64,000 nt of DNA from Alkalihalophilus marmarensis DSM 21297. Its GTDB lineage: Bacteria; Bacillota; Bacilli; Bacillales; Bacillaceae_D. The notes under the pieces are model-generated. The model had not been told where the DNA came from and made no database searches. It saw nothing but the letters and a program-made list of their open reading frames with translations. Position numbers and translations under genes: made by a program. This document shows positions 37,263-45,684 of the stretch, in pieces. Location of the stretch: assembly GCF_000474275.2 (NCBI RefSeq), contig NZ_ATAE01000038.1, forward strand, positions 62,001 through 126,000, written 5' to 3'. The stretch's first letter is position 1; the number at the start of each line of letters is the position of its first letter.

Positions 37263-37931
37263 CTACCGTTTATCTGTTTTATTTGTAAAATAATCACCAA
37301 TCCACTGGATCACAAAAACGACCAATAGAATTGCGATTGTTGCTACCAAAGTAATCTCGCTGTTATTGCGCTGGAATCCTTCTAGGTACGCGAAATGGCC
37401 CAGACCGCCTGCACCAATGACCCCTGCCATCGCTGTATAGCTGACAAGTGCAATCGCTGTAACGGTGATTCCAGAAATAAGTGCTGGCAAGGATTCAGGA
37501 ATTAAAACTTTCCGAATGATTGTCCAGTTGCTCGCTCCCATTGATTGTGACGCTTCAATAACCCCTTTATCGATCTCACGCAGGGCAATCTCCACCATAC
37601 GCGCATAGAACGGGGCAGCTCCAATGATTAATGCAGGAAGCGCTGCATTTGCCCCAAGCATCGAACCTGTCAGGGCCCTTGTAAATGGAATTAATAAAAC
37701 AATTAATATGATAAATGGGATTGATCTAAAAATATTAACGATAAAGCTTGCCACCACGTTAACAAGATAATTCTCCCATAGATTCCCTTTGGCTGTCAGA
37801 TAAAGAACTAATCCTAAAATGAGTCCAAGTACAAATGTAGCAAAGACAGAAATAGACGTCATATAGAGCGTTTCAAGCGTCGCATCCCATAAGCGGTCCC
37901 ATTTCACATCAGCTAGAAATTGATCATTCAT
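37263..37931 (-). CDS. metP: Methionine ABC transporter permease MetP
   Basis: A 222-residue MetI-type permease with five or six membrane segments and the EAA loop EIDKGVIEASQSMGASNWTII near residue 117. It overlaps the end of metN by 8 bp and precedes metQ by 13 bp. It carries methionine across the membrane with MetN and MetQ. Confidence 0.94.
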   Translation of the reverse strand: MNDQFLADVKWDRLWDATLETLYMTSISVFATFVLGLILGLVLYLTAKGNLWENYLVNVVASFIVNIFRSIPFIILIVLLIPFTRALTGSMLGANAALPALIIGAAPFYARMVEIALREIDKGVIEASQSMGASNWTIIRKVLIPESLPALISGITVTAIALVSYTAMAGVIGAGGLGHFAYLEGFQRNNSEITLVATIAILLVVFVIQWIGDYFTNKTDKR

Positions 37932-38949
37932 ACGTGATCACCTCCACTTCCACTTTCTTGCTGCGGATAAAGGCAATCGCGCGCTCGACTTCATCAGTCT
38001 CTCCGTTTAAAGCAACAAATAACGTCCCGTATGACCCTTCTTGGATCTTCGTGATCTTTCCTTGCACAATATTTACTTCAATATCAAATGAGCGAATCAG
38101 CTGCGTAATTAATGGGCTTTCCGCCTCTTCACCGACGAAGGTTAACTGAACAATTTTACCTTCAGGGTGATCTGCGAGTAATTGCTTAATCGCATCTGTC
38201 GTTTCTTCAGGCTCTGTAATTTGCTTAACAAATTCCTTCGTCATCTCTTCTTTTGGCTTACGGAATACTTCTAGCACCGGTCCCTGCTCAACTACTTTAC
38301 CGGCTTCCATCACAGCCACTTGATGACAAATTTTACGAATGACGTGCATTTCATGTGTGATCAGCACGATCGTTAAGCCTAACTTTTGATTAATATCAAC
38401 GAGCAAGTCCAAAATCGAATCTGTCGTCTTAGGATCTAGTGCGGATGTTGCTTCATCACATAACAGCACCTTAGGATTGTTAGCAAGCGCACGTGCAATA
38501 CCGACACGCTGTTTTTGTCCGCCGCTCAATTGCGATGGATAGCTGTCTCCGCGTCCTTTAAGCCCTACTAGCTCAATTAACTCATTCACTCGTTGTTCAC
38601 GTTTGGCTTTTGGCACACCTGCAATTTCAAGAGGAAACGCGATATTATCTCGCACCGTACGCGACCAAAGCAAATTAAAATGCTGGAAAATCATCCCGAT
38701 TTCTTGACGGGCTTTTCTTAATTCTTTTGTTGAGAGTGCTGAAAGCTTTTTGCCAGCTACAACAACCTCTCCTTCTGTTGGACGTTCAAGCATATTTAAC
38801 ATACGAATTAACGTACTTTTACCTGCGCCGCTATATCCAATCACACCGAATATCTCACCCTCGCCGATATTTAAATCAACGCCATCGACGGCATGAACGG
38901 TGCCATTCTTCGTTTCAAATCGTTTACGAATCGATCGAAGTGAAATCAT
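37924..38949 (-). CDS. metN: Methionine ABC transporter ATP-binding protein MetN
   Basis: A 341-residue ABC ATPase: Walker A GYSGAGKST near residue 38, signature QLSGGQKQR, Walker B VLLCDEATSALD, and a C-terminal NIL (ACT-like) domain from about residue 260 (IVQLTFVGEEAESPLITQLI) that senses methionine and inhibits transport in this family. First gene of metN-metP-metQ, behind a SAM riboswitch. Confidence 0.95.
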   Translation of the reverse strand: MISLRSIRKRFETKNGTVHAVDGVDLNIGEGEIFGVIGYSGAGKSTLIRMLNMLERPTEGEVVVAGKKLSALSTKELRKARQEIGMIFQHFNLLWSRTVRDNIAFPLEIAGVPKAKREQRVNELIELVGLKGRGDSYPSQLSGGQKQRVGIARALANNPKVLLCDEATSALDPKTTDSILDLLVDINQKLGLTIVLITHEMHVIRKICHQVAVMEAGKVVEQGPVLEVFRKPKEEMTKEFVKQITEPEETTDAIKQLLADHPEGKIVQLTFVGEEAESPLITQLIRSFDIEVNIVQGKITKIQEGSYGTLFVALNGETDEVERAIAFIRSKKVEVEVITYE

Positions 38950-39071
38950 TAATTACTCCCTACTTTCTCTATAAATCCCAAACCACGTTTTAAGCTTTAC
39001 TGAAGTTATTTAGTAAAGCATGAAAGGATGAGGATCTCCTAACTCTAACGTACGACAAACTCATACACAAT

Positions 39072-39107
39072 AAAAAAGCCCTTCTGTTTATGATGAACAG
39101 AAAGGCG
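39072..39107 (-). terminator. S-box expression-platform terminator
   Basis: GCCTTTCTGTT/AACAGAAGGGC stem followed by six T on the minus strand, about 120 bp before the metN start. Confidence 0.9.
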
Positions 39108-39116
39108 TAAATTCAT

Positions 39117-39239
39117 TATCCCTTCTCTCATCTACCAAAGCTCATGCTTTGCAGGAATTAGCACCTTCTAGGTCAACATATGACTTAGTGGTTGCTGGGT
39201 TTCATCGGGCCAGTCCCTCCACCTCTCGCGATAAGAGAT
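39117..39239 (-). ncRNA. SAM-I riboswitch (S-box) controlling metNPQ
   Basis: The minus-strand leader has the diagnostic S-box blocks in order: CTCTTATC, then AGAGGTGGAGGGACTGGCCC, then GATGAAACCCAGCAACC, then GGTGCTAATTCC, closing with GATGAGAG. A terminator follows at once. SAM binding is expected to promote termination and reduce methionine uptake when SAM is plentiful. Confidence 0.95.
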
Positions 39240-39308
39240 ATAAAGTTGTTGTCGTTCGCTTTTACATGAATGCATCATAGCACGCGGGTTTTTTAGCTGT
39301 CAACGATT

Positions 39309-40583
39309 TTATGCCGAAACATTTGAAGAAGATATTTCCGCTTCTTTTTTCTCCCTAAATACTAGAAAAAAATAGACCGAACCGATGAGATACAGGCTTG
39401 CTGTGATCGTGAATACATACGCATACCCGTAGTAGGAACCATGAATCATTACAAGGGTAGTTGAAACAGGACCCATTACCGCCCAGCCAAGCTGGAACAC
39501 CATCTGGCCCACTGAGTTAGCAAGACCTTTCATCGAGTCATCTACCTTCCGCATCATCAATGCCATCTGGATTGGATTCCCTGCATTCATTAATGCCTGC
39601 CTAAATAAGAAACCTATAACAGCAACCCACAATATTTCTGTGTAGGCAGTTAATAGAAGAAACGGCAAGGAGGACAGCTGCAAAATGACCACCGCTTTTA
39701 CTTCACCCACTCTTCGCACGACACTTGGACCGATCATTAGCGCAATCGCCGTCATTGCCTGGCCTAAAGAGAGAATAATACCGACAACCGAATAACTTAC
39801 ATCAAAGCGGTCGGTAAAATAGAGATTCAGGTAAGGGATAACGAGACCAGATCCAAAGCCAATCAATAAGTTAGCTACAGCGAAAAGTCCGATCACTTTC
39901 AGACTGGAACGATGTGTCGTAAATAACTTCCCTAGAGAGCTTGCTCCTGTTTTCTCTTTGCGGACTTTTTGTTCCTCACGAATCTTTAAAATTGGAATTA
40001 ACGCTATAAAAAATAATGCTGCCCCAAACAACAAGGTGATTCGTACACTTGTTAACATGGCGAGGCCAAATACATTATGAAATAAATCAGACATCGTCCC
40101 GCCTAATGTGTTTCCGATTACGTTTGCTACCATAATAAGAGCAAAGTTAAAGCTGAACAGGTGCACCCGTTCTTTTTCAGATGAATTTTCCGCAAGGAGT
40201 GGAATAGAAGAAACTTGGATAAACGCCATAAAAAGTCCTGTCATAAAAGCAGTTGCTAATAGAAGTGTTTCAGCTGTCAGCACCCCTCTTAGTAAAAGAC
40301 TGACGGCTGCAAAAACGGCTCCAAACAAGATGACTTTCTTTCGGCCGATCTTATCACTCAACAAGCCAGCAGGCAAAAGTGCAATCGCACTAGCCATAGC
40401 CTGCATCGCAATGACTCTGCCGTTGACTTGATCAACATAGCCTAACTCACGTATATAATAATTATAAATAACCATAAAAATCCCCATCCCAATATTAGCT
40501 AGGACAGAGGCTAAAAGAAACAAACGCACATTTCGATTATATGATTTAAGCTGTCTTGACCAGTCTCCCATAAGACGCGCCAT
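39309..40583 (-). CDS. Major facilitator superfamily transporter
   Basis: A 424-residue MFS permease with 12 hydrophobic segments. The loop 2-3 motif is LPAGLLSDKIGRKKVILFGA, and a basic cytosolic loop lies near residue 215. Substrate cannot be told; overall it resembles drug or metabolite efflux carriers. The start was placed at 40583 because AAAAGGTG is too close to the two upstream ATG/GTG codons. It lies between yusG and the S-box but in its own transcription unit. Confidence 0.8.
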   Translation of the reverse strand: MARLMGDWSRQLKSYNRNVRLFLLASVLANIGMGIFMVIYNYYIRELGYVDQVNGRVIAMQAMASAIALLPAGLLSDKIGRKKVILFGAVFAAVSLLLRGVLTAETLLLATAFMTGLFMAFIQVSSIPLLAENSSEKERVHLFSFNFALIMVANVIGNTLGGTMSDLFHNVFGLAMLTSVRITLLFGAALFFIALIPILKIREEQKVRKEKTGASSLGKLFTTHRSSLKVIGLFAVANLLIGFGSGLVIPYLNLYFTDRFDVSYSVVGIILSLGQAMTAIALMIGPSVVRRVGEVKAVVILQLSSLPFLLLTAYTEILWVAVIGFLFRQALMNAGNPIQMALMMRKVDDSMKGLANSVGQMVFQLGWAVMGPVSTTLVMIHGSYYGYAYVFTITASLYLIGSVYFFLVFREKKEAEISSSNVSA

Positions 40584-40647
40584 ATCGACCATCACCTTTT
40601 CATTATTTCGATCCCCTAAATATAATAGTCGATTTCACCCAAAATAA

Positions 40648-40683
40648 AAAGCCTTTCGTCAAAGTTTTCAGACGAAAAGCTTA
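40648..40683 (-). terminator. Terminator of yusG
   Basis: AAGCTTTTCGTC/GACGAAAGGCTT stem followed by TTTT and AT-rich sequence on the minus strand. Confidence 0.8.
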
Positions 40684-40704
40684 CATCATCTAACACCAGT
40701 TCTT

Positions 40705-40941
40705 CTAACACCAGCCCTCTTCACAGCTGTCTACATAGGAAGTCACTTGGTTAGGGTCGGTCTGTTCATATCTATATACTTTATCCTCTTCAAATACATA
40801 TCCAGCACTCATAATATGCTGCAAGCCCGCTTCTGTTTCCGTTACTTGTCCGATGCGAGCATCATCCACATACAGGTTCATATGGCCGTTTTCATACTTT
40901 CCTTTTACCTTGCTTGTCACATCCACTTTTACTAAATCCAT
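40705..40941 (-). CDS. yusG: YusG-like small protein
   Basis: A 78-residue protein resembling YusG (DUF2553): KVDVTSKVKGKYENGHMNLY, GLQHIMSAGYVFEEDKVYRY and a C-terminal EGWC. The start at 40941 has GGAGGGG upstream and matches the family length of 78; the frame opens 21 codons earlier. Function unknown. Its position beside gcvH matches B. subtilis. Confidence 0.75.
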   Translation of the reverse strand: MDLVKVDVTSKVKGKYENGHMNLYVDDARIGQVTETEAGLQHIMSAGYVFEEDKVYRYEQTDPNQVTSYVDSCEEGWC

Positions 40942-41008
40942 ACCGTTTCCCCTCCAAATGTATGGTGTAGCTATAGTGTATGCCGCACGGTGTGTTCTAC
41001 TCAAGGAA

Positions 41009-41043
41009 AAAGAAAGAGAAGGAGGCAGGTTCCTCCTTCTCTA
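41009..41043 (-). terminator. Terminator of gcvH
   Basis: AGAGAAGGAGG/CCTCCTTCTCT stem followed by TTTCTTTTT on the minus strand, next to the gcvH stop. It overlaps the open extension of yusG, which supports the shorter yusG start. Confidence 0.85.
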
Positions 41044-41049
41044 AAATGA

Positions 41050-41439
41050 TTAATCTTCGCTGATCATTTCTGCATACTCAGAATCGTTCATCAGCTTGTC
41101 CACTTCATTTGAATCCTTAGGCTCAACAACGATCATCCATGCTTTTTCATACGGTGATTCGTTTACAAATTCAGGGGAATCATCAAGATCTTCGTTGATT
41201 TCAACGACTTTCCCGCTAATTGGTGCATATAGTTCAGAAACAGTCTTAACTGATTCTACACTACCGAAAGGCTCGTTTGCTTCGATGTCGTCTCCAACTT
41301 CAGGAAGCTCAACGAAAACGATATCTCCTAGTTCTGATTGAGCGAAGTCTGTAATTCCGATACGTACTTTATCGTCTTCAACTTTCACCCACTCATGCTC
41401 TTCTGAATACTTTAATTCCTTTGGTACATTTGCACTCAT
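41050..41439 (-). CDS. gcvH: Glycine cleavage system H protein
   Basis: A 129-residue H protein, the lipoyl carrier of the glycine cleavage system and, in Bacillus, the lipoyl relay for other lipoate-dependent enzymes. The lipoylation lysine is in [15 protein letters not shown] near residue 63. [11 protein letters not shown] and [19 protein letters not shown] are typical. The gene stands alone without gcvT or gcvP in the window, as in B. subtilis. Confidence 0.96.
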   Translation of the reverse strand: MSANVPKELKYSEEHEWVKVEDDKVRIGITDFAQSELGDIVFVELPEVGDDIEANEPFGSVESVKTVSELYAPISGKVVEINEDLDDSPEFVNESPYEKAWMIVVEPKDSNEVDKLMNDSEYAEMISED

Positions 41440-41563
41440 GTGATAATCCCTCCATCAATTTGGTACATACTCACTCTATTATACCTTTTTTGCCATATAA
41501 ACTAAATGCTTAGTCGAAAGATTTTGTCTTAATGTGTCATGATCAACGTGATTTTGTATAGGA

Positions 41564-41920
41564 TTATTTCCATGTTTGCTCAAATTGCTCTTCTTTAAAG
41601 CCTACCGTGACAAGATTGCCGTCCGTTGTAATCGGGCGCTTAATCAGCATGCCATCAGAAGCAAGCAGCTCAAGTTTCTCCTCATCACTCATATCTGCCA
41701 GCTTATCTTTTAAGCCAAGCTCACGATATTTTTGACCGCTTGTGTTAAAAAATTTCTTAAGCTCAAGTCCGCTTTTTTTATAAAATGATTCAAGCTCTTC
41801 TTTAGAAGGAGGTGATTCTACAATATGTACTTCGTTTAATTCAACTCCATTTTCTTCGAGCCACTTCTTCGCTTTACGGCATGTCCCGCATTTCGGATAA
41901 TGATAAAACGTTACTAACAT
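41564..41920 (-). CDS. yusI: ArsC/Spx-family protein YusI
   Basis: A 118-residue thioredoxin-fold protein of the ArsC/Spx family. It has an N-terminal CGTC motif, a helical middle (FFNTSGQKYRELGLKDKL), and the LIKRPITTDGNLVTVGF block. It may be a thiol-based regulator or reductase. By position and length it corresponds to YusI rather than to Spx itself. Confidence 0.8.
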   Translation of the reverse strand: MLVTFYHYPKCGTCRKAKKWLEENGVELNEVHIVESPPSKEELESFYKKSGLELKKFFNTSGQKYRELGLKDKLADMSDEEKLELLASDGMLIKRPITTDGNLVTVGFKEEQFEQTWK

Positions 41921-41956
41921 AAAAAAACTCCTCTCCTGCTTGGATACTTTACGTCA

Positions 41957-42124
41957 TTATTGCTTATTTTTTCTATTTCTACAACTGTTACGCTCATGAT
42001 CATCTATATCACTTTCCCACATTTGCTGAATGGCTGCTTGAGTTGTATCTTCTGTAAGATCCGTCGCAAACTCCTCTACTCCAGTTAATGGTCCTGTATA
42101 CTCAATCTTCGGCTGCTTTTTCAT
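41957..42124 (-). CDS. Small acidic hypothetical protein
   Basis: A 55-residue frame starting at ATG 42122-42124 with GAAGGGA upstream: MKKQPKIEYTGPLTGVEEFA, then an acidic helix with TQAAIQQMWESDIDDHE and a basic tail ending RKNKQ. No family recognised. It lies just upstream of yusI on the same strand and could be co-transcribed with it. Confidence 0.5.
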   Translation of the reverse strand: MKKQPKIEYTGPLTGVEEFATDLTEDTTQAAIQQMWESDIDDHERNSCRNRKNKQ

Positions 42125-42249
42125 CGTAATCCCTTCCCTTGTTGTTAAATTTGATTATAGGATGCTACGAATGAGCCGAAACGATTCTGGAAGTTTAGAG
42201 GGGGCTGATAGTACCGAATGGGGGCAAGTACTGAAAGCTCACGGCGGCA

Positions 42250-42423
42250 ATTGCGTCGGTGCGGCGTTGATTTGCGCTGGTCTGAGCGTTTATAGCGCTG
42301 CTCAGAGTGATATATGCGTCGGTGCAGCGGTGTATTGCGTCAGTTGCTCTTTATTGCGCCGGTTCAGGTACTGATTGCGTCATTCTGAAGAACAATTGTA
42401 TCTACCTTCGTCATAATTGCGCC
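42250..42423 (+). repeat. 21-bp-phased nine-unit array, copy 3
   Basis: Anchors at 42253, 42274, 42295, 42316, 42337, 42356, 42377, 42398 and 42419; the only non-21 step is the 19-bp step between units 5 and 6. Cores include ATTGCGTC (1, 5, 7), ATTGCGCC (6, 9), ATATGCGTC (4) and ATTGTATC (8). A further weak unit may lie near 42440. The array fills most of the gap between the small gene at 42124 and the fad terminators. Confidence 0.88.
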
Positions 42424-42515
42424 TGTCTGCATCGATCCGCCGGTCTGCATCGTGTCTCTTTTGCCTGGGACTCCGCTCTTTCCACTCTGGTCCGAGCACT
42501 TCCCGCACTAACGAC

Positions 42516-42542
42516 AAAAAAGCCCGCTTCCAGGGCTTTTTT
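42516..42542. terminator. Bidirectional hairpin downstream of array copy 3
   Basis: AAAAAAGCCC/GGGCTTTTTT stem with a 7-nt loop. It works in both directions and no plus-strand gene precedes it, only the array. Confidence 0.85.
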
Positions 42543-42585
42543 GTACTAGAGAGGAGAATGCTTCATAAGAAAGGAGTTATATAAT

Positions 42586-42610
42586 TTTTGGGGCGGTTAA
42601 GCCCCAAAAT
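42586..42610 (-). terminator. Terminator of fadN-fadA-fadE
   Basis: TTTTGGGGC/GCCCCAAAA stem with a 7-nt loop followed by an AT-rich tract on the minus strand, about 35 bp past the fadE stop. Confidence 0.75.
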
Positions 42611-42643
42611 TGGTTAACGTAATTGGACTAACAGTCGTAACTA

Positions 42644-44431
42644 TTAAACAACGTAGCGTTCTTCTTTAAGAACTTCCGCTGCAATTTCACGCTTAATGCT
42701 TACTACATTAATTGGCGTGTGGCGCGTTAATTTGCGCAGGATGGAAAGCATCGTACGAAGAGTATCTCCGCTTTCCATAGTTACTAATGATTCTTTCGCA
42801 TGAGCTTCAATGCGGTTGAATGCTTCTTGGCAATACACTTGTGTCATGCGAAGCTTTTGAGCTGCTTTTTCTTCGCCAGACTTATTCATTTGCTTTTCTG
42901 TACGTAAGATCACAGACTCCATAGAGAAGACTTCGCTTACGATATCAGCCACATTTGAAAGAAGCTCTTGCTCGTGCTGAAGCTTTTGTTGATACTTCTG
43001 AGCTCCGGTACCAGCTACCATTAAGAAGATTTTCTTAGCCATGCCAAGCAAGTATTTCTCTTGTTCAAGAGGCGAGTCACCGATTTCTTGCGGCATCATC
43101 ATCATTAACTCTTCTTGAAGCGCTGTTGCTTTTTGAAGAAGAGGAAGCTCGCCTTTCATAGCTTTACGCATGATCGTACCTGGTACAAGAAGACGGTTAA
43201 TTTCATTTGTACCTTCAAAGATACGGTTAATACGAGAATCACGATAAATGCGCTCTACTTCGTATTCAGCCATGAAGCCGTAACCGCCGTGGATTTGAAC
43301 AGCCTCATCGGCTACATAATCAAGCGTTTCAGAACCTGATACTTTATTTAAAGAACACTCAATCGCATATTCAGCAATTGCATTAGCAACGGCACGGCCG
43401 TCTTTTTGCTCTTCATCAGATAGTCCGCCAAGACGTTCTTCAAATAATCCGCCCGTACGATAGATGGAGCTTTCAGCAGCATATGTTGCTGTTGCCATGT
43501 TTGCAAGCTTTTCTTGGATTAAAGTGAATTTCCCAATTGGTGTTTTAAATTGCTTACGCTCGTTTGCATATTTAGCTGCAAGCTCTAACGCACGCTTTGA
43601 GCTTCCTACACAGCCTACTCCAAGCTTGTAACGACCCACGTTTAGGATATTGAAGGCAATGACATGGCCCTTGCCGATCTCACCAAGTACGTTTTCTTTT
43701 GGAACTAGTGCATCTTCTAGGATGAGTGTTCTAGTAGAAGATCCTTTGATCCCCATTTTCTTTTCTTCTGGACCAGTTGAAACGCCTTCGTAGTCTTTTT
43801 CTACGATAAATGCTGTGAACTGCTCACCGTCGATTTTTGCATAAACAACGAAGACATCAGCAAAGGCAGAGTTTGTAATCCATTGTTTTTCCCCATTTAA
43901 TACATAGTGCGTTCCTGCTTCGTTTAGAACAGCAGTTGTTTTCGCACCTAGAGCATCAGAACCTGAGCTTGGCTCTGTTAGTGCATAAGCAGCAATGGTT
44001 TCACCGCTTGCCAGGCCAGGAAGGTACTTTGATTTTTGCTCGTGATTTCCAAAAAATACGATTGGAAGTGACCCGATTCCAACGTGTGCGCCGTGGCTTA
44101 ATCCAAATGCACCGCCGCGAACAAATTTCTCAGAGATTAGAGATGAACTGATCTTATCAAGTCCTAAACCGCCGTATTCTTCAGGTACATCAGCACCAAG
44201 AAGTCCGATCTCACCAGCTTGCTTTAAAAGCCTTACTGTGTGCTCAAATTCGTGGTTTTCGATCTTTTCAAGATGAGGTACGACTTCTTTCACCGCAAAC
44301 TCTTCCGTTGTACGGCCGATCATAATCTGCTCATCTGTAAAGTCCTCTGGAGTAAAGACCTTATCTGCCTCAATATCCTCTACTAAGAAGCTCCCGCCTT
44401 TTACGACACGTTCTGCTGTGTTACTCATCAT
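42644..44431 (-). CDS. fadE: Acyl-CoA dehydrogenase FadE
   Basis: A 595-residue flavoenzyme for the first oxidation step of fatty acid beta-oxidation. It has the standard acyl-CoA dehydrogenase domains (residues about 40-420): YALTEPSSGSDALGAKTTA, LNGEKQWITNSAFADVF, GRYKLGVGCVGSSKRAL and VQIHGGYGFMAEYEVERIYRDSRI, plus a C-terminal extension of about 170 residues as in B. subtilis FadE (YusJ). The start ATG is doubled (ATGATG) after GGAGG. Third gene of fadN-fadA-fadE. Confidence 0.92.
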   Translation of the reverse strand: MMSNTAERVVKGGSFLVEDIEADKVFTPEDFTDEQIMIGRTTEEFAVKEVVPHLEKIENHEFEHTVRLLKQAGEIGLLGADVPEEYGGLGLDKISSSLISEKFVRGGAFGLSHGAHVGIGSLPIVFFGNHEQKSKYLPGLASGETIAAYALTEPSSGSDALGAKTTAVLNEAGTHYVLNGEKQWITNSAFADVFVVYAKIDGEQFTAFIVEKDYEGVSTGPEEKKMGIKGSSTRTLILEDALVPKENVLGEIGKGHVIAFNILNVGRYKLGVGCVGSSKRALELAAKYANERKQFKTPIGKFTLIQEKLANMATATYAAESSIYRTGGLFEERLGGLSDEEQKDGRAVANAIAEYAIECSLNKVSGSETLDYVADEAVQIHGGYGFMAEYEVERIYRDSRINRIFEGTNEINRLLVPGTIMRKAMKGELPLLQKATALQEELMMMMPQEIGDSPLEQEKYLLGMAKKIFLMVAGTGAQKYQQKLQHEQELLSNVADIVSEVFSMESVILRTEKQMNKSGEEKAAQKLRMTQVYCQEAFNRIEAHAKESLVTMESGDTLRTMLSILRKLTRHTPINVVSIKREIAAEVLKEERYVV

Positions 44432-44476
44432 AATTCCTCCCTTAATATATGTGATCTAATAATTGTCACCTATTAA

Positions 44477-45658
44477 TTAACCAATTAATTCAAACACACC
44501 AGCAGCACCCATACCGCCGCCAATACACATCGTTACAACACCAAACTGCTCGCCGCGGCGCTTCATTTCATGCATCAATGACAGCGTCAGCTTTGTACCA
44601 GAGCATCCAAGCGGATGGCCAAGAGCAATGGCTCCTCCGTTGACATTCACCTTATTTGTATCAAGCTCTAAATGACGAATAACTTGAAGTGATTGAGATG
44701 CGAATGCTTCATTTAATTCAAATAATCCAATATCAGAAATGTCTAAACCTGCTAGTTTAAGAGCTTTAGGAATCGCTTCTACCGGGCCGATCCCCATAAT
44801 TTCAGGAGCAACACCTGCAACAGCAAAACTTCTAAACTTAAGCAGCGGCTGCAGGCCGCTTGCTTCTGCTTCTTCACGGTCCATAAGAAGAACCGACGCT
44901 GCGCCATCACTCATTTGTGACGAGTTCCCAGCTGTTACAGACCCTTTTGGATGGAAAGCCGGACGAAGTTTCGCAAGACCTTCAAGCGTTGTATCAAGAC
45001 GAACACCTTCATCTGTATCAAATACAACCTTTTTCTCTTTTAATTTATTGTCAGGTCCAACTGCACGAAGCGTAACATCGACTGGTACAATTTCATCAGC
45101 AAAACGATTCGCTTCAATCGCAGCCGCTGCTCGCTTATGACTCTCTACAGCGAAAGCATCCTGATCTTCGCGGCTGATGCCAAAACGATTCGCTACTTCT
45201 TCAGCTGTATAGCCCATACCCATGTAATACTCAGGCTGTTCTTCAACAAGCGTAGGGTTAGGAGCAATGACATGCCCGCCCATTGGGATCATACTCATTG
45301 ATTCTGCACCGCCTGCAATGATCGCTTTTGAGTGGCCCAGCATAATGCGCTCAGCCCCGTAAGCAATACTTTGCAAACCTGATGAACAGTAACGGTTTAT
45401 CGTAATAGCTGGTACTGTGTTAGGAAGTCCCGCAAGAGCAGAGATGCTTCTTGCGACGTTCATTCCTTGCTCTGCTTCTGGCATTGAGCAGCCAATAATC
45501 ACATCATCTATTTGTGCTGGATCAAATCCTTCTGCACGTCTTAATGTTTCTTTTATCGTAAGAGCACCAAGATCATCGGGTCTCACATTTGCTAAAGTTC
45601 CACGCTTTGCTTTTCCGACTGGCGTACGAGCGCCAGCAACGATTACTGCTTCTCTCAT
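44477..45658 (-). CDS. fadA: Acetyl-CoA acyltransferase (thiolase) FadA
   Basis: A 393-residue thiolase that releases acetyl-CoA in the last step of beta-oxidation. The nucleophilic cysteine is in TINRYCSSGLQSI near residue 91, with GGAIALGHPLGCSGTK near 345 and CIGGGMGAAGVFE at the C-terminus as the other active-site loops. It is 26 bp downstream of fadN and 45 bp upstream of fadE. Confidence 0.94.
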   Translation of the reverse strand: MREAVIVAGARTPVGKAKRGTLANVRPDDLGALTIKETLRRAEGFDPAQIDDVIIGCSMPEAEQGMNVARSISALAGLPNTVPAITINRYCSSGLQSIAYGAERIMLGHSKAIIAGGAESMSMIPMGGHVIAPNPTLVEEQPEYYMGMGYTAEEVANRFGISREDQDAFAVESHKRAAAAIEANRFADEIVPVDVTLRAVGPDNKLKEKKVVFDTDEGVRLDTTLEGLAKLRPAFHPKGSVTAGNSSQMSDGAASVLLMDREEAEASGLQPLLKFRSFAVAGVAPEIMGIGPVEAIPKALKLAGLDISDIGLFELNEAFASQSLQVIRHLELDTNKVNVNGGAIALGHPLGCSGTKLTLSLMHEMKRRGEQFGVVTMCIGGGMGAAGVFELIG

Positions 45659-45684
45659 TATCGTATCCCTCCTACCTGTTTGAA

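Noticed and set aside
42250-42423. CRISPR array
   Set aside because: Repeat cores are only 8-9 bp and degenerate, the period is 21 bp, unit number is fixed, and there are no cas genes in the window.
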